A DNA stretch of 64,000 nucleotides. Origin: Ilex aquifolium. Lineage: Eukaryota; Streptophyta; Magnoliopsida; Aquifoliales; Aquifoliaceae. The notes under the pieces were generated by a model. It searched no databases, had not been told where the DNA came from, and saw only the letters and a list, made by a program, of their open reading frames with translations. The number at the start of each line of letters is the position of its first letter. Position 1 is the first letter of the stretch. Location of the stretch: contig OX637394.1 in the NCBI GenBank assembly GCA_951799425.1, positions 52,827,142 through 52,891,141 of the forward strand. The letters are read 5' to 3'. Shown piece by piece: positions 23,391 through 36,474 of this stretch. A program made the translations under genes and the position numbers.

Positions 23391-24426
23391 GATCTTCTAG
23401 CAAGGTCGAAATGGTGATGGAAGTTTGGTATAGTTGGCCATTCCCCTCCACAAGGAAAAATAAGTAATTTCCCATTCTTTAGTATTTCTGACATAACTTT
23501 TTACTCCGGTCTCTGATTAAGATGATTCTTGCGGCATTGTAAAGAATTCTTGAATCCGTAACCACTTTATTCACATCAATAGTCATGAAAAATCCTCTAG
23601 CATGGGCTATATTGTAACGCAAGTTTGGTGTAATAAGTAGTCATCCTTTAAAATGAAATAGTATATCCGACATAACTTTTTCTCCCGACATCGGATTGAG
23701 CTAACTCTTGCGGCATTGTAAAGAGAACTTGAAACCCTAACCAATATATTGCGATCAAAATTGGTGATTCATCTTCTAGCAAGGTCGAAATGGTGATGGA
23801 AGTTTGGTATAGTTGGCCATTCCCCTCCACAAGGAAAAATAAGTAATTTCCCATTCTTTAGTATTTCTGACATAACTTTTTACTCCGGTCTCTGCTTAAG
23901 ATGATTCTTGCGGCATTGTAAAGAATTCTTGAATCCCTAACCACTTTATTCACATCAATAGTCATGAAAAATCCTCTAGCATGGGCTATATTGTAACGCA
24001 AGTTTGGTGTAGTAAGTAGTCATCCTTTAAAATGAAATAGTATATCCGACATAACTTTTTCTCCCGAAATCGGATTGAGCTAACTCTTGCGGCATTGTAA
24101 AGAGAACTTGAAACCCTAACCAATATATTCCGATCAAAATTGGTGATTGATCTTCTAGCAAGGTCGAAATGGTGATGGAAGTTTGGTATAGTTGGCCATT
24201 CCCCTCCACAAGGAAAAATAAGTAATTTCCCATTCTTTAGTATTTCTGACATAACTTTTTACTCCGGTCTCTGATTAAGATGATTCTTGCGGCATTGTAA
24301 AGAATTCTTGAATCCGTAACCACTTTATCCACATCAATAGTCATGAAAAATCCTCTAGCATGGGCTATATTGTAACGCAAGTTTGGTGTAATAAGTAGTC
24401 ATCCTTTAAAATGAAATAGTATATCC
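22548..24426. repeat. 5-unit version of the 6-unit HOR (1879 bp)
   Basis: Order M1, M2, a fused M3/M4 (starting 23290, gattgatc with tccgtaacc), M5, M6. It is one unit shorter than the 2258-bp form described at 47386. M1 here overlaps the end of the 4532-bp duplication. Confidence 0.8.
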
Positions 24427-27400
24427 GACATAACTTTTTCTCCCGACATCGGATTGAGCTAACTCTTGCGGCATTGTAAAGAGAACTTGAAACCCTAACC
24501 AATATATTGCGATCAAAATTGGTGATTCATCTTCTAGCAAGGTCGAAATGGTGATGGAAGTTTGGTATAGTTGGCCATTCCCCTCCACAAGGAAAAATAA
24601 GTAATTTCCCATTCTTTAGTATTTCTGACATAACTTTTTACTCCGGTCTCTGATTAAGATGATTCTTGCGGCATATCCCTAACCACTTTATTCACATCAA
24701 TAGTCATGAAAAATCCTCTAGCATGGGCTATATTGTAACGCAAGTTTGGTGTAGTAAGTAGTCATCCTTTAAAATGAAATAGTATATCCGACATAACTTT
24801 TTCTCCCGAAATCGGATTGAGCTAACTCTTGCGGCATTGTAAAGAGAACTTGAAACCCTAACCAATATATTGCGATCAAAATTGGTGATTCATCTTCTAG
24901 CAAGGTCGAAATGGTGATGGAAGTTTGGTATAGTTGGCCATTCCCCTCCACAAGGAAAAATAAGTAATTTCCCATTCTTTAGTATTTCTGACATAACTTT
25001 TTACTCCGGTCTCTGATTAAGATGATTCTTGTGGCATTGTAAAGAATTCTTGAATCCCTAACCACTTTCTTCACATCAATAGTCATGAAAAATCCTCTAG
25101 CATGGGCTATATTGTAACGCAAGTTTGGTGTAGTAAGTAGTCATCCTTTAAAATGAAATAGTCTATCCGACATAACTTTTTCTCCCGAAATCGGATTGAG
25201 CTAACTCTTGCGGCATTGTAAAGAGAACTTGAAACCCTAACCAATATATTGCGATCAAAATTGGTGATTGATCTTCTAGCAAGGTCGAAATGGTGATGGA
25301 AGTTTGGTATAGTTGGCCATTCCCCTCCACAAGGAAAAATAAGTAATTTCCCATTCTTTAGTATTTCTGACATAACTTTTTACTCCGGTCTCTGATTAAG
25401 ATGATTCTTGCGGCATTGTAAAGAATTCTTGAATCCCTAACCACTTTATTCACATCAATAGTCATGAAAAATCCTCTAGCATGGGCTATATTGTAACGCA
25501 AGTTTGGTGTAGTAAGTAGTCATCCTTTAAAATGAAATAGTATATCCGACATAACTTTTTCTCCCGAAATCGGATTGAGCTAACTCTTGCGGCATTGTAA
25601 AGAGAACTTGAAACCCTAACCAATATATTGCGATCAAAATTGGTGATTGATCTTCTAGCAAGGTCGAAATGGTGATGGAAGTTTGGTATAGTTGGCCATT
25701 CCCCTCCACAAGGAAAAATAAGTAATTTCCCATTCTTTAGTATTTCTGACATAACTTTTTACTCCGGTCTCTGATTAAGATGATTCTTGCGGCATTGTAA
25801 AGAATTCTTGAATCCGTAACCACTTTATTCACATCAATAGTCATGAAAAATCCTCTAGCATGGGCTATATTGTAACGCAAGTTTGGTGTAATAAGTAGTC
25901 ATCCTTTAAAATGAAATAGTATATCCGACATAACTTTTTCTCCCGACATCGGATTGAGCTAACTCTTGCGGCATTGTAAAGAGAACTTGAAACCCTAACC
26001 AATATATTGCGATCAAAATTGGTGATTCATCTTCTAGCAAGGTCGAAATGGTGATGGAAGTTTGGTATAGTTGGCCATTCCCCTCCACAAGGAAAAATAA
26101 GTAATTTCCCATTCTTTAGTATTTCTGACATAACTTTTTACTCCGGTCTCTGCTTAAGATGATTCTTGCGGCATTGTAAAGAATTCTTGAATCCCTAACC
26201 ACTTTATTCACATCAATAGTCATGAAAAATCCTCTAGCATGGGCTATATTGTAACGCAAGTTTGGTGTAGTAAGTAGTCATCCTTTAAAATGAAATAGTA
26301 TATCCGACATAACTTTTTCTCCCGAAATCGGATTGAGCTAACTCTTGCGGCATTGTAAAGAGAACTTGAAACCCTAACCAATATATTCCGATCAAAATTG
26401 GTGATTGATCTTCTAGCAAGGTCGAAATGGTGATGGAAGTTTGGTATAGTTGGCCATTCCCCTCCACAAGGAAAAATAAGTAATTTCCCATTCTTTAGTA
26501 TTTCTGACATAACTTTTTACTCCGGTCTCTGATTAAGATGATTCTTGTGGCATTGTAAAGAATTCTTGAATCCCTAACCACTTTCTTCACATCAATAGTC
26601 ATGAAAAATCCTCTAGCATGGGCTATATTGTAACGCAAGTTTGGTGTAGTAAGTAGTCATCCTTTAAAATGAAATAGTCTATCCGACATAACTTTTTCTC
26701 CCGAAATCGGATTGAGCTAACTCTTGCGGCATTGTAAAGAGAACTTGAAACCCTAACCAATATATTGCGATCAAAATTGGTGATTGATCTTCTAGCAAGG
26801 TCGAAATGGTGATGGAAGTTTGGTATAGTTGGCCATTCCCCTCCACAAGGAAAAATAAGTAATTTCCCATTCTTTAGTATTTCTGACATAACTTTTTACT
26901 CCGGTCTCTGATTAAGATGATTCTTGCGGCATTGTAAAGAATTCTTGAATCCCTAACCACTTTATTCACATCAATAGTCATGAAAAATCCTCTAGCATGG
27001 GCTATATTGTAACGCAAGTTTGGTGTAGTAAGTAGTCATCCTTTAAAATGAAATAGTATATCCGACATAACTTTTTCTCCCGAAATCGGATTGAGCTAAC
27101 TCTTGCGGCATTGTAAAGAGAACTTGAAACCCTAACCAATATATTGCGATCAAAATTGGTGATTGATCTTCTAGCAAGGTCGAAATGGTGATGGAAGTTT
27201 GGTATAGTTGGCCATTCCCCTCCACAAGGAAAAATAAGTAATTTCCCATTCTTTAGTATTTCTGACATAACTTTTTACTCCGGTCTCTGATTAAGATGAT
27301 TCTTGCGGCATTGTAAAGAATTCTTGAATCCGTAACCACTTTATTCACATCAATAGTCATGAAAAATCCTCTAGCATGGGCTATATTGTAACGCAAGTTT

Positions 27401-28200
27401 GGTGTAATAAGTAGTCATCCTTTAAAATGAAATAGTATATCCGACATAACTTTTTCTCCCGACATCGGATTGAGCTAACTCTTGCGGCATTGTAAAGAGA
27501 ACTTGAAACCCTAACCAATATATTGCGATCAAAATTGGTGATTCATCTTCTAGCAAGGTCGAAATGGTGATGGAAGTTTGGTATAGTTGGCCATTCCCCT
27601 CCACAAGGAAAAATAAGTAATTTCCCATTCTTTAGTATTTCTGACATAACTTTTTACTCCGGTCTCTGCTTAAGATGATTCTTGCGGCATTGTAAAGAAT
27701 TCTTGAATCCCTAACCACTTTATTCACATCAATAGTCATGAAAAATCCTCTAGCATGGGCTATATTGTAACGCAAGTTTGGTGTAGTAAGTAGTCATCCT
27801 TTAAAATGAAATAGTATATCCGACATAACTTTTTCTCCCGAAATCGGATTGAGCTAACTCTTGCGGCATTGTAAAGAGAACTTGAAACCCTAACCAATAT
27901 ATTCCGATCAAAATTGGTGATTGATCTTCTAGCAAGGTCGAAATGGTGATGGAAGTTTGGTATAGTTGGCCATTCCCCTCCACAAGGAAAAATAAGTAAT
28001 TTCCCATTCTTTAGTATTTCTGACATAACTTTTTACTCCGGTCTCTGATTAAGATGATTCTTGCGGCATTGTAAAGAATTCTTGAATCCGTAACCACTTT
28101 ATCCACATCAATAGTCATGAAAAATCCTCTAGCATGGGCTATATTGTAACGCAAGTTTGGTGTAATAAGTAGTCATCCTTTAAAATGAAATAGTATATCC
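24427..28200. repeat. 10-unit expanded HOR copy (3774 bp)
   Basis: Order M1, M2, M3, M4, M5, hybrid, M3, M4, M5, M6. The hybrid (26306-26684) has an M6-type A subunit (tccgatc, gattgatc) followed by an M2-type B subunit (gtggc, tcttcac). This is what one unequal exchange between M6 and M2 would leave. Both M3 units here read tagtctatcc. Confidence 0.82.
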
Positions 28201-30837
28201 GACATAACTTTTTCTCCCGACATCGGATTGAGCTAACTCTTGCGGCATTGTAAAGAGAACTTGAAACCCTAACCAATATATTGCGATCAAAATTGGTGAT
28301 TCATCTTCTAGCAAGGTCGAAATGGTGATGGAAGTTTGGTATAGTTGGCCATTCCCCTCCACAAGGAAAAATAAGTAATTTCCCATTCTTTAGTATTTCT
28401 GACATAACTTTTTACTCCGGTCTCTGATTAAGATTATTCTTGCGGCATATCCCTAACCACTTTATTCACATCAATAGTCATGAAAAATCCTCTAGCATGG
28501 GCTATATTGTAACGCAAGTTTGGTGTAATAAGTAGTCATCCTTTAAAATGAAATAGTATATCCGACATAACTTTTTCTCCCGACATCGGATTGAGCTAAC
28601 TCTTGCGGCATTGTAAAGAGAACTTGAAACCCTAACCAATATATTGCGATCAAAATTGGTGATTCTTCTTCTACCAAGGTCGAAATGGTGATGGAAGTTT
28701 GGAATAGTTGGCCATTCCCATCCACAAGGAAAAATAAGTAATTTCCCATTCTTTAGTATTTCTGACATAACTTTTTACTCCGGTCTCTGATTAAGATGAT
28801 TCTTACGGCATTGTAAAGAATTCTTCAATCCCTAACCACTTTATTCACATCAATAGTCATGAAAAATCCTCTAGCATGGGCTATATTGTAACGCAAGTTT
28901 GGTGTAGTAAGTAGTCCTCCTTTAAAATGAAATAGTCTATCCGACATAACTTTTTCTCCCGAAATCTGATTGAGCTAACTCTTGCGGCATTGTAAAGAGA
29001 ACTTGAAACCCTAACCAATATATTGCGATCAAAATTGGTGATTGATCTTCTAGCAAGGTCGAAATGGTGATGGAAGTTTGGTATAGTTGGCCATTCCCCT
29101 CCACAAGGAAAAATAAGTAATTTCCCATTCTTTAGTATTTCTGACATAACTTTTTACTCCGGTCTCTGATTAAGATGATTCTTGCGGCATTGTAAAGAAT
29201 TCTTGAATCCGTAACCACTTTATCCACATCAATAGTCATGAAAAATCCTCTAGCATGGGCTATATTGTAACGCAAGTTTGGTGTAATAAGTAGTCATCCT
29301 TTAAAATGAAATAGTATATCCGACATAACTTTTTCTCCCGACATCGGATTGAGCTAACTCTTGCGGCATTGTAAAGAGAACTTGAAACCCTAACCAATAT
29401 ATTGCGATCAAAATTGGTGATTCATCTTCTAGCAAGGTCGAAATGGTGATGGAAGTTTGGTATAGTTGGCCATTCCCCTCCACAAGGAAAAATAAGTAAT
29501 TTCCCATTCTTTAGTATTTCTGACATAACTTTTTACTCCGGTCTCTGATTAAGATGATTCTTGCGGCATTGTAAAGAATTCTTGAATCCCTAACCACTTT
29601 ATTCACATCAATAGTCATGAAAAATCCTCTAGCATGGGCTATATTGTAACGCAAGTTTGGTGTAGTAAGTAGTCATCCTTTAAAATGAAATAGTATATCC
29701 GACATAACTTTTTCTCCCGAAATCGGATTGAGCTAACTCTTGCGGCATTGTAAAGAGAACTTGAAACCCTAACCAATATATTGCGATCAAAATTGGTGAT
29801 TGATCTTCTAGCAAGGTCGAAATGGTGATGGAAGTTTGGTATAGTTGGCCATTCCCCTCCACAAGGAAAAATAAGTAATTTCCCATTCTTTAGTATTTCT
29901 GACATAACTTTTTACTCCGGTCTCTGATTAAGATGATTCTTGCGGCATTGTAAAGAATTCTTGAATCCGTAACCACTTTATTCACATCAATAGTCATGAA
30001 AAATCCTCTAGCATGGGCTATATTGTAACGCAAGTTTGGTGTAATAAGTAGTCATCCTTTAAAATGAAATAGTATATCCGACATAACTTTTTCTCCCGAC
30101 ATCGGATTGAGCTAACTCTTGCGGCATTGTAAAGAGAACTTGAAACCCTAACCAATATATTGCGATCAAAATTGGTGATTCATCTTCTAGCAAGGTCGAA
30201 ATGGTGATGGAAGTTTGGTATAGTTGGCCATTCCCCTCCACAAGGAAAAATAAGTAATTTCCCATTCTTTAGTATTTCTGACATAACTTTTTACTCCGGT
30301 CTCTGCTTAAGATGATTCTTGCGGCATTGTAAAGAATTCTTGAATCCCTAACCACTTTATTCACATCAATAGTCATGAAAAATCCTCTAGCATGGGCTAT
30401 ATTGTAACGCAAGTTTGGTGTAGTAAGTAGTCATCCTTTAAAATGAAATAGTATATCCGACATAACTTTTTCTCCCGAAATCGGATTGAGCTAACTCTTG
30501 CGGCATTGTAAAGAGAACTTGAAACCCTAACCAATATATTCCGATCAAAATTGGTGATTGATCTTCTAGCAAGGTCGAAATGGTGATGGAAGTTTGGTAT
30601 AGTTGGCCATTCCCCTCCACAAGGAAAAATAAGTAATTTCCCATTCTTTAGTATTTCTGACATAACTTTTTACTCCGGTCTCTGATTAAGATGATTCTTG
30701 CGGCATTGTAAAGAATTCTTGAATCCGTAACCACTTTATCCACATCAATAGTCATGAAAAATCCTCTAGCATGGGCTATATTGTAACGCAAGTTTGGTGT
30801 AATAAGTAGTCATCCTTTAAAATGAAATAGTATATCC
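28201..30837. repeat. 7-unit HOR copy containing units X1 and X2 (2637 bp)
   Basis: Order M1, X1 (28564), X2 (28943), an M1-type A with full-length B (29322), M4, M5, M6. X1 has gattcttcttctacc, cccatcc and acggc. X2 has tagtctatcc, aaatctgatt and tccgtaacc/tatccac. Both resemble units at 15.7-16.5 kb and 20.3-21.0 kb rather than the surrounding M series. M1 has a private agattattct near 28433. Confidence 0.8.
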
Positions 30838-33095
30838 GACATAACTTTTTCTCCCGACATCGGATTGAGCTAACTCTTGCGGCATTGTAAAGAGAACTTG
30901 AAACCCTAACCAATATATTGCGATCAAAATTGGTGATTCATCTTCTAGCAAGGTCGAAATGGTGATGGAAGTTTGGTATAGTTGGCCATTCCCCTCCACA
31001 AGGAAAAATAAGTAATTTCCCATTCTTTAGTATTTCTGACATAACTTTTTACTCCGGTCTCTGATTAAGATGATTCTTGCGGCATATCCCTAACCACTTT
31101 ATTCACATCAATAGTCATGAAAAATCCTCTAGCATGGGCTATATTGTAACGCAAGTTTGGTGTAGTAAGTAGTCATCCTTTAAAATGAAATAGTATATCC
31201 GACATAACTTTTTCTCCCGAAATCGGATTGAGCTAACTCTTGCGGCATTGTAAAGAGAACTTGAAACCCTAACCAATATATTGCGATCAAAATTGGTGAT
31301 TCATCTTCTAGCAAGGTCGAAATGGTGATGGAAGTTTGGTATAGTTGGCCATTCCCCTCCACAAGGAAAAATAAGTAATTTCCCATTCTTTAGTATTTCT
31401 GACATAACTTTTTACTCCGGTCTCTGATTAAGATGATTCTTGTGGCATTGTAAAGAATTCTTGAATCCCTAACCACTTTCTTCACATCAATAGTCATGAA
31501 AAATCCTCTAGCATGGGCTATATTGTAACGCAAGTTTGGTGTAGTAAGTAGTCATCCTTTAAAATGAAATAGTCTATCCGACATAACTTTTTCTCCCGAA
31601 ATCGGATTGAGCTAACTCTTGCGGCATTGTAAAGAGAACTTGAAACCCTAACCAATATATTGCGATCAAAATTGGTGATTGATCTTCTAGCAAGGTCGAA
31701 ATGGTGATGGAAGTTTGGTATAGTTGGCCATTCCCCTCCACAAGGAAAAATAAGTAATTTCCCATTCTTTAGTATTTCTGACATAACTTTTTACTCCGGT
31801 CTCTGATTAAGATGATTCTTGCGGCATTGTAAAGAATTCTTGAATCCCTAACCACTTTATTCACATCAATAGTCATGAAAAATCCTCTAGCATGGGCTAT
31901 ATTGTAACGCAAGTTTGGTGTAGTAAGTAGTCATCCTTTAAAATGAAATAGTATATCCGACATAACTTTTTCTCCCGAAATCGGATTGAGCTAACTCTTG
32001 CGGCATTGTAAAGAGAACTTGAAACCCTAACCAATATATTGCGATCAAAATTGGTGATTGATCTTCTAGCAAGGTCGAAATGGTGATGGAAGTTTGGTAT
32101 AGTTGGCCATTCCCCTCCACAAGGAAAAATAAGTAATTTCCCATTCTTTAGTATTTCTGACATAACTTTTTACTCCGGTCTCTGATTAAGATGATTCTTG
32201 CGGCATTGTAAAGAATTCTTGAATCCGTAACCACTTTATTCACATCAATAGTCATGAAAAATCCTCTAGCATGGGCTATATTGTAACGCAAGTTTGGTGT
32301 AATAAGTAGTCATCCTTTAAAATGAAATAGTATATCCGACATAACTTTTTCTCCCGACATCGGATTGAGCTAACTCTTGCGGCATTGTAAAGAGAACTTG
32401 AAACCCTAACCAATATATTGCGATCAAAATTGGTGATTCATCTTCTAGCAAGGTCGAAATGGTGATGGAAGTTTGGTATAGTTGGCCATTCCCCTCCACA
32501 AGGAAAAATAAGTAATTTCCCATTCTTTAGTATTTCTGACATAACTTTTTACTCCGGTCTCTGCTTAAGATGATTCTTGCGGCATTGTAAAGAATTCTTG
32601 AATCCCTAACCACTTTATTCACATCAATAGTCATGAAAAATCCTCTAGCATGGGCTATATTGTAACGCAAGTTTGGTGTAGTAAGTAGTCATCCTTTAAA
32701 ATGAAATAGTATATCCGACATAACTTTTTCTCCCGAAATCGGATTGAGCTAACTCTTGCGGCATTGTAAAGAGAACTTGAAACCCTAACCAATATATTCC
32801 GATCAAAATTGGTGATTGATCTTCTAGCAAGGTCGAAATGGTGATGGAAGTTTGGTATAGTTGGCCATTCCCCTCCACAAGGAAAAATAAGTAATTTCCC
32901 ATTCTTTAGTATTTCTGACATAACTTTTTACTCCGGTCTCTGATTAAGATGATTCTTGCGGCATTGTAAAGAATTCTTGAATCCGTAACCACTTTATCCA
33001 CATCAATAGTCATGAAAAATCCTCTAGCATGGGCTATATTGTAACGCAAGTTTGGTGTAATAAGTAGTCATCCTTTAAAATGAAATAGTATATCC
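30838..33095. repeat. Canonical 6-unit HOR copy (2258 bp)
   Basis: Order M1-M6, with M3 (starting 31580) of the tagtctatcc subtype. It lies inside the 3379-bp tandem duplication with 34217-36474. Confidence 0.85.
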
Positions 33096-34216
33096 GACAT
33101 AACTTTTTCTCCCGACATCGGATTGAGCTAACTCTTGCGGCATTGTAAAGAGAACTTGAAACCCTAACCAATATATTGCGATCAAAATTGGTGATTCATC
33201 TTCTAGCAAGGTCGAAATGGTGATGGAAGTTTGGTATAGTTGGCCATTCCCCTCCACAAGGAAAAATAAGTAATTTCCCATTCTTTAGTATTTCTGACAT
33301 AACTTTTTACTCCGGTCTCTGATTAAGATGATTCTTGCGGCATATCCCTAACCACTTTATTCACATCAATAGTCATGAAAAATCCTCTAGCATGGGCTAT
33401 ATTGTAACGCAAGTTTGGTGTAATAAGTAGTCATCCTTTAAAATGAAATAGTATATCCGACATAACTTTTTCTCCCGACATCGGATTGAGCTAACTCTTG
33501 CGGCATTGTAAAGAGAACTTGAAACCCTAACCAATATATTGCGATCAAAATTGGTGATTCTTCTTCTACCAAGGTCGAAATGGTGATGGAAGTTTGGAAT
33601 AGTTGGCCATTCCCATCCACAAGGAAAAATAAGTAATTTCCCATTCTTTAGTATTTCTGACATAACTTTTTACTCTGGTCTCTGATTAAGATGATTCTTA
33701 CGGCATTGTAAAGAATTCTTGAATCCCTAACCACTTTATTCACATCAATAGTCATGAAAAATCCTCTAGCATGGGCTATATTGTAACGCAAGTTTGGTGT
33801 AGTAAGTAGTCATCCTTTAAAATGAAATAGTATATCCGACATAACTTTTTCTCCCGAAATCGGATTGAGCTAACTCTTGCGGCATTGTAAAGAGAACTTG
33901 AAACCCTAACCAATATATTCCGATCAAAATTGGTGATTGATCTTCTAGCAAGGTCGAAATGGTGATGGAAGTTTGGTATAGTTGGCCATTCCCCTCCACA
34001 AGGAAAAATAAGTAATTTCCCATTCTTTAGTATTTCTGACATAACTTTTTACTCCGGTCTCTGATTAAGATGATTCTTGCGGCATTGTAAAGAATTCTTG
34101 AATCCGTAACCACTTTATCCACATCAATAGTCATGAAAAATCCTCTAGCATGGGCTATATTGTAACGCAAGTTTGGTGTAATAAGTAGTCATCCTTTAAA
34201 ATGAAATAGTATATCC
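33096..34216. repeat. 3-unit contracted HOR copy (1121 bp)
   Basis: Order M1, X1 (33459), M6 (33838). The X1 B subunit combines actctggtc, acggc and ttgaatccc. The X1 at 36838 has ttcaatccc, and this difference sets the right edge of the 3379-bp duplication. Confidence 0.82.
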
Positions 34217-36474
34217 GACATAACTTTTTCTCCCGACATCGGATTGAGCTAACTCTTGCGGCATTGTAAAGAGAACTTGAAACCCTAACCAATATATTGC
34301 GATCAAAATTGGTGATTCATCTTCTAGCAAGGTCGAAATGGTGATGGAAGTTTGGTATAGTTGGCCATTCCCCTCCACAAGGAAAAATAAGTAATTTCCC
34401 ATTCTTTAGTATTTCTGACATAACTTTTTACTCCGGTCTCTGATTAAGATGATTCTTGCGGCATATCCCTAACCACTTTATTCACATCAATAGTCATGAA
34501 AAATCCTCTAGCATGGGCTATATTGTAACGCAAGTTTGGTGTAGTAAGTAGTCATCCTTTAAAATGAAATAGTATATCCGACATAACTTTTTCTCCCGAA
34601 ATCGGATTGAGCTAACTCTTGCGGCATTGTAAAGAGAACTTGAAACCCTAACCAATATATTGCGATCAAAATTGGTGATTCATCTTCTAGCAAGGTCGAA
34701 ATGGTGATGGAAGTTTGGTATAGTTGGCCATTCCCCTCCACAAGGAAAAATAAGTAATTTCCCATTCTTTAGTATTTCTGACATAACTTTTTACTCCGGT
34801 CTCTGATTAAGATGATTCTTGTGGCATTGTAAAGAATTCTTGAATCCCTAACCACTTTCTTCACATCAATAGTCATGAAAAATCCTCTAGCATGGGCTAT
34901 ATTGTAACGCAAGTTTGGTGTAGTAAGTAGTCATCCTTTAAAATGAAATAGTCTATCCGACATAACTTTTTCTCCCGAAATCGGATTGAGCTAACTCTTG
35001 CGGCATTGTAAAGAGAACTTGAAACCCTAACCAATATATTGCGATCAAAATTGGTGATTGATCTTCTAGCAAGGTCGAAATGGTGATGGAAGTTTGGTAT
35101 AGTTGGCCATTCCCCTCCACAAGGAAAAATAAGTAATTTCCCATTCTTTAGTATTTCTGACATAACTTTTTACTCCGGTCTCTGATTAAGATGATTCTTG
35201 CGGCATTGTAAAGAATTCTTGAATCCCTAACCACTTTATTCACATCAATAGTCATGAAAAATCCTCTAGCATGGGCTATATTGTAACGCAAGTTTGGTGT
35301 AGTAAGTAGTCATCCTTTAAAATGAAATAGTATATCCGACATAACTTTTTCTCCCGAAATCGGATTGAGCTAACTCTTGCGGCATTGTAAAGAGAACTTG
35401 AAACCCTAACCAATATATTGCGATCAAAATTGGTGATTGATCTTCTAGCAAGGTCGAAATGGTGATGGAAGTTTGGTATAGTTGGCCATTCCCCTCCACA
35501 AGGAAAAATAAGTAATTTCCCATTCTTTAGTATTTCTGACATAACTTTTTACTCCGGTCTCTGATTAAGATGATTCTTGCGGCATTGTAAAGAATTCTTG
35601 AATCCGTAACCACTTTATTCACATCAATAGTCATGAAAAATCCTCTAGCATGGGCTATATTGTAACGCAAGTTTGGTGTAATAAGTAGTCATCCTTTAAA
35701 ATGAAATAGTATATCCGACATAACTTTTTCTCCCGACATCGGATTGAGCTAACTCTTGCGGCATTGTAAAGAGAACTTGAAACCCTAACCAATATATTGC
35801 GATCAAAATTGGTGATTCATCTTCTAGCAAGGTCGAAATGGTGATGGAAGTTTGGTATAGTTGGCCATTCCCCTCCACAAGGAAAAATAAGTAATTTCCC
35901 ATTCTTTAGTATTTCTGACATAACTTTTTACTCCGGTCTCTGCTTAAGATGATTCTTGCGGCATTGTAAAGAATTCTTGAATCCCTAACCACTTTATTCA
36001 CATCAATAGTCATGAAAAATCCTCTAGCATGGGCTATATTGTAACGCAAGTTTGGTGTAGTAAGTAGTCATCCTTTAAAATGAAATAGTATATCCGACAT
36101 AACTTTTTCTCCCGAAATCGGATTGAGCTAACTCTTGCGGCATTGTAAAGAGAACTTGAAACCCTAACCAATATATTCCGATCAAAATTGGTGATTGATC
36201 TTCTAGCAAGGTCGAAATGGTGATGGAAGTTTGGTATAGTTGGCCATTCCCCTCCACAAGGAAAAATAAGTAATTTCCCATTCTTTAGTATTTCTGACAT
36301 AACTTTTTACTCCGGTCTCTGATTAAGATGATTCTTGCGGCATTGTAAAGAATTCTTGAATCCGTAACCACTTTATCCACATCAATAGTCATGAAAAATC
36401 CTCTAGCATGGGCTATATTGTAACGCAAGTTTGGTGTAATAAGTAGTCATCCTTTAAAATGAAATAGTATATCC
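34217..36474. repeat. Canonical 6-unit HOR copy (2258 bp)
   Basis: Order M1-M6. It is the counterpart of 30838-33095 at +3379 bp, with no diagnostic difference seen. Confidence 0.85.
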
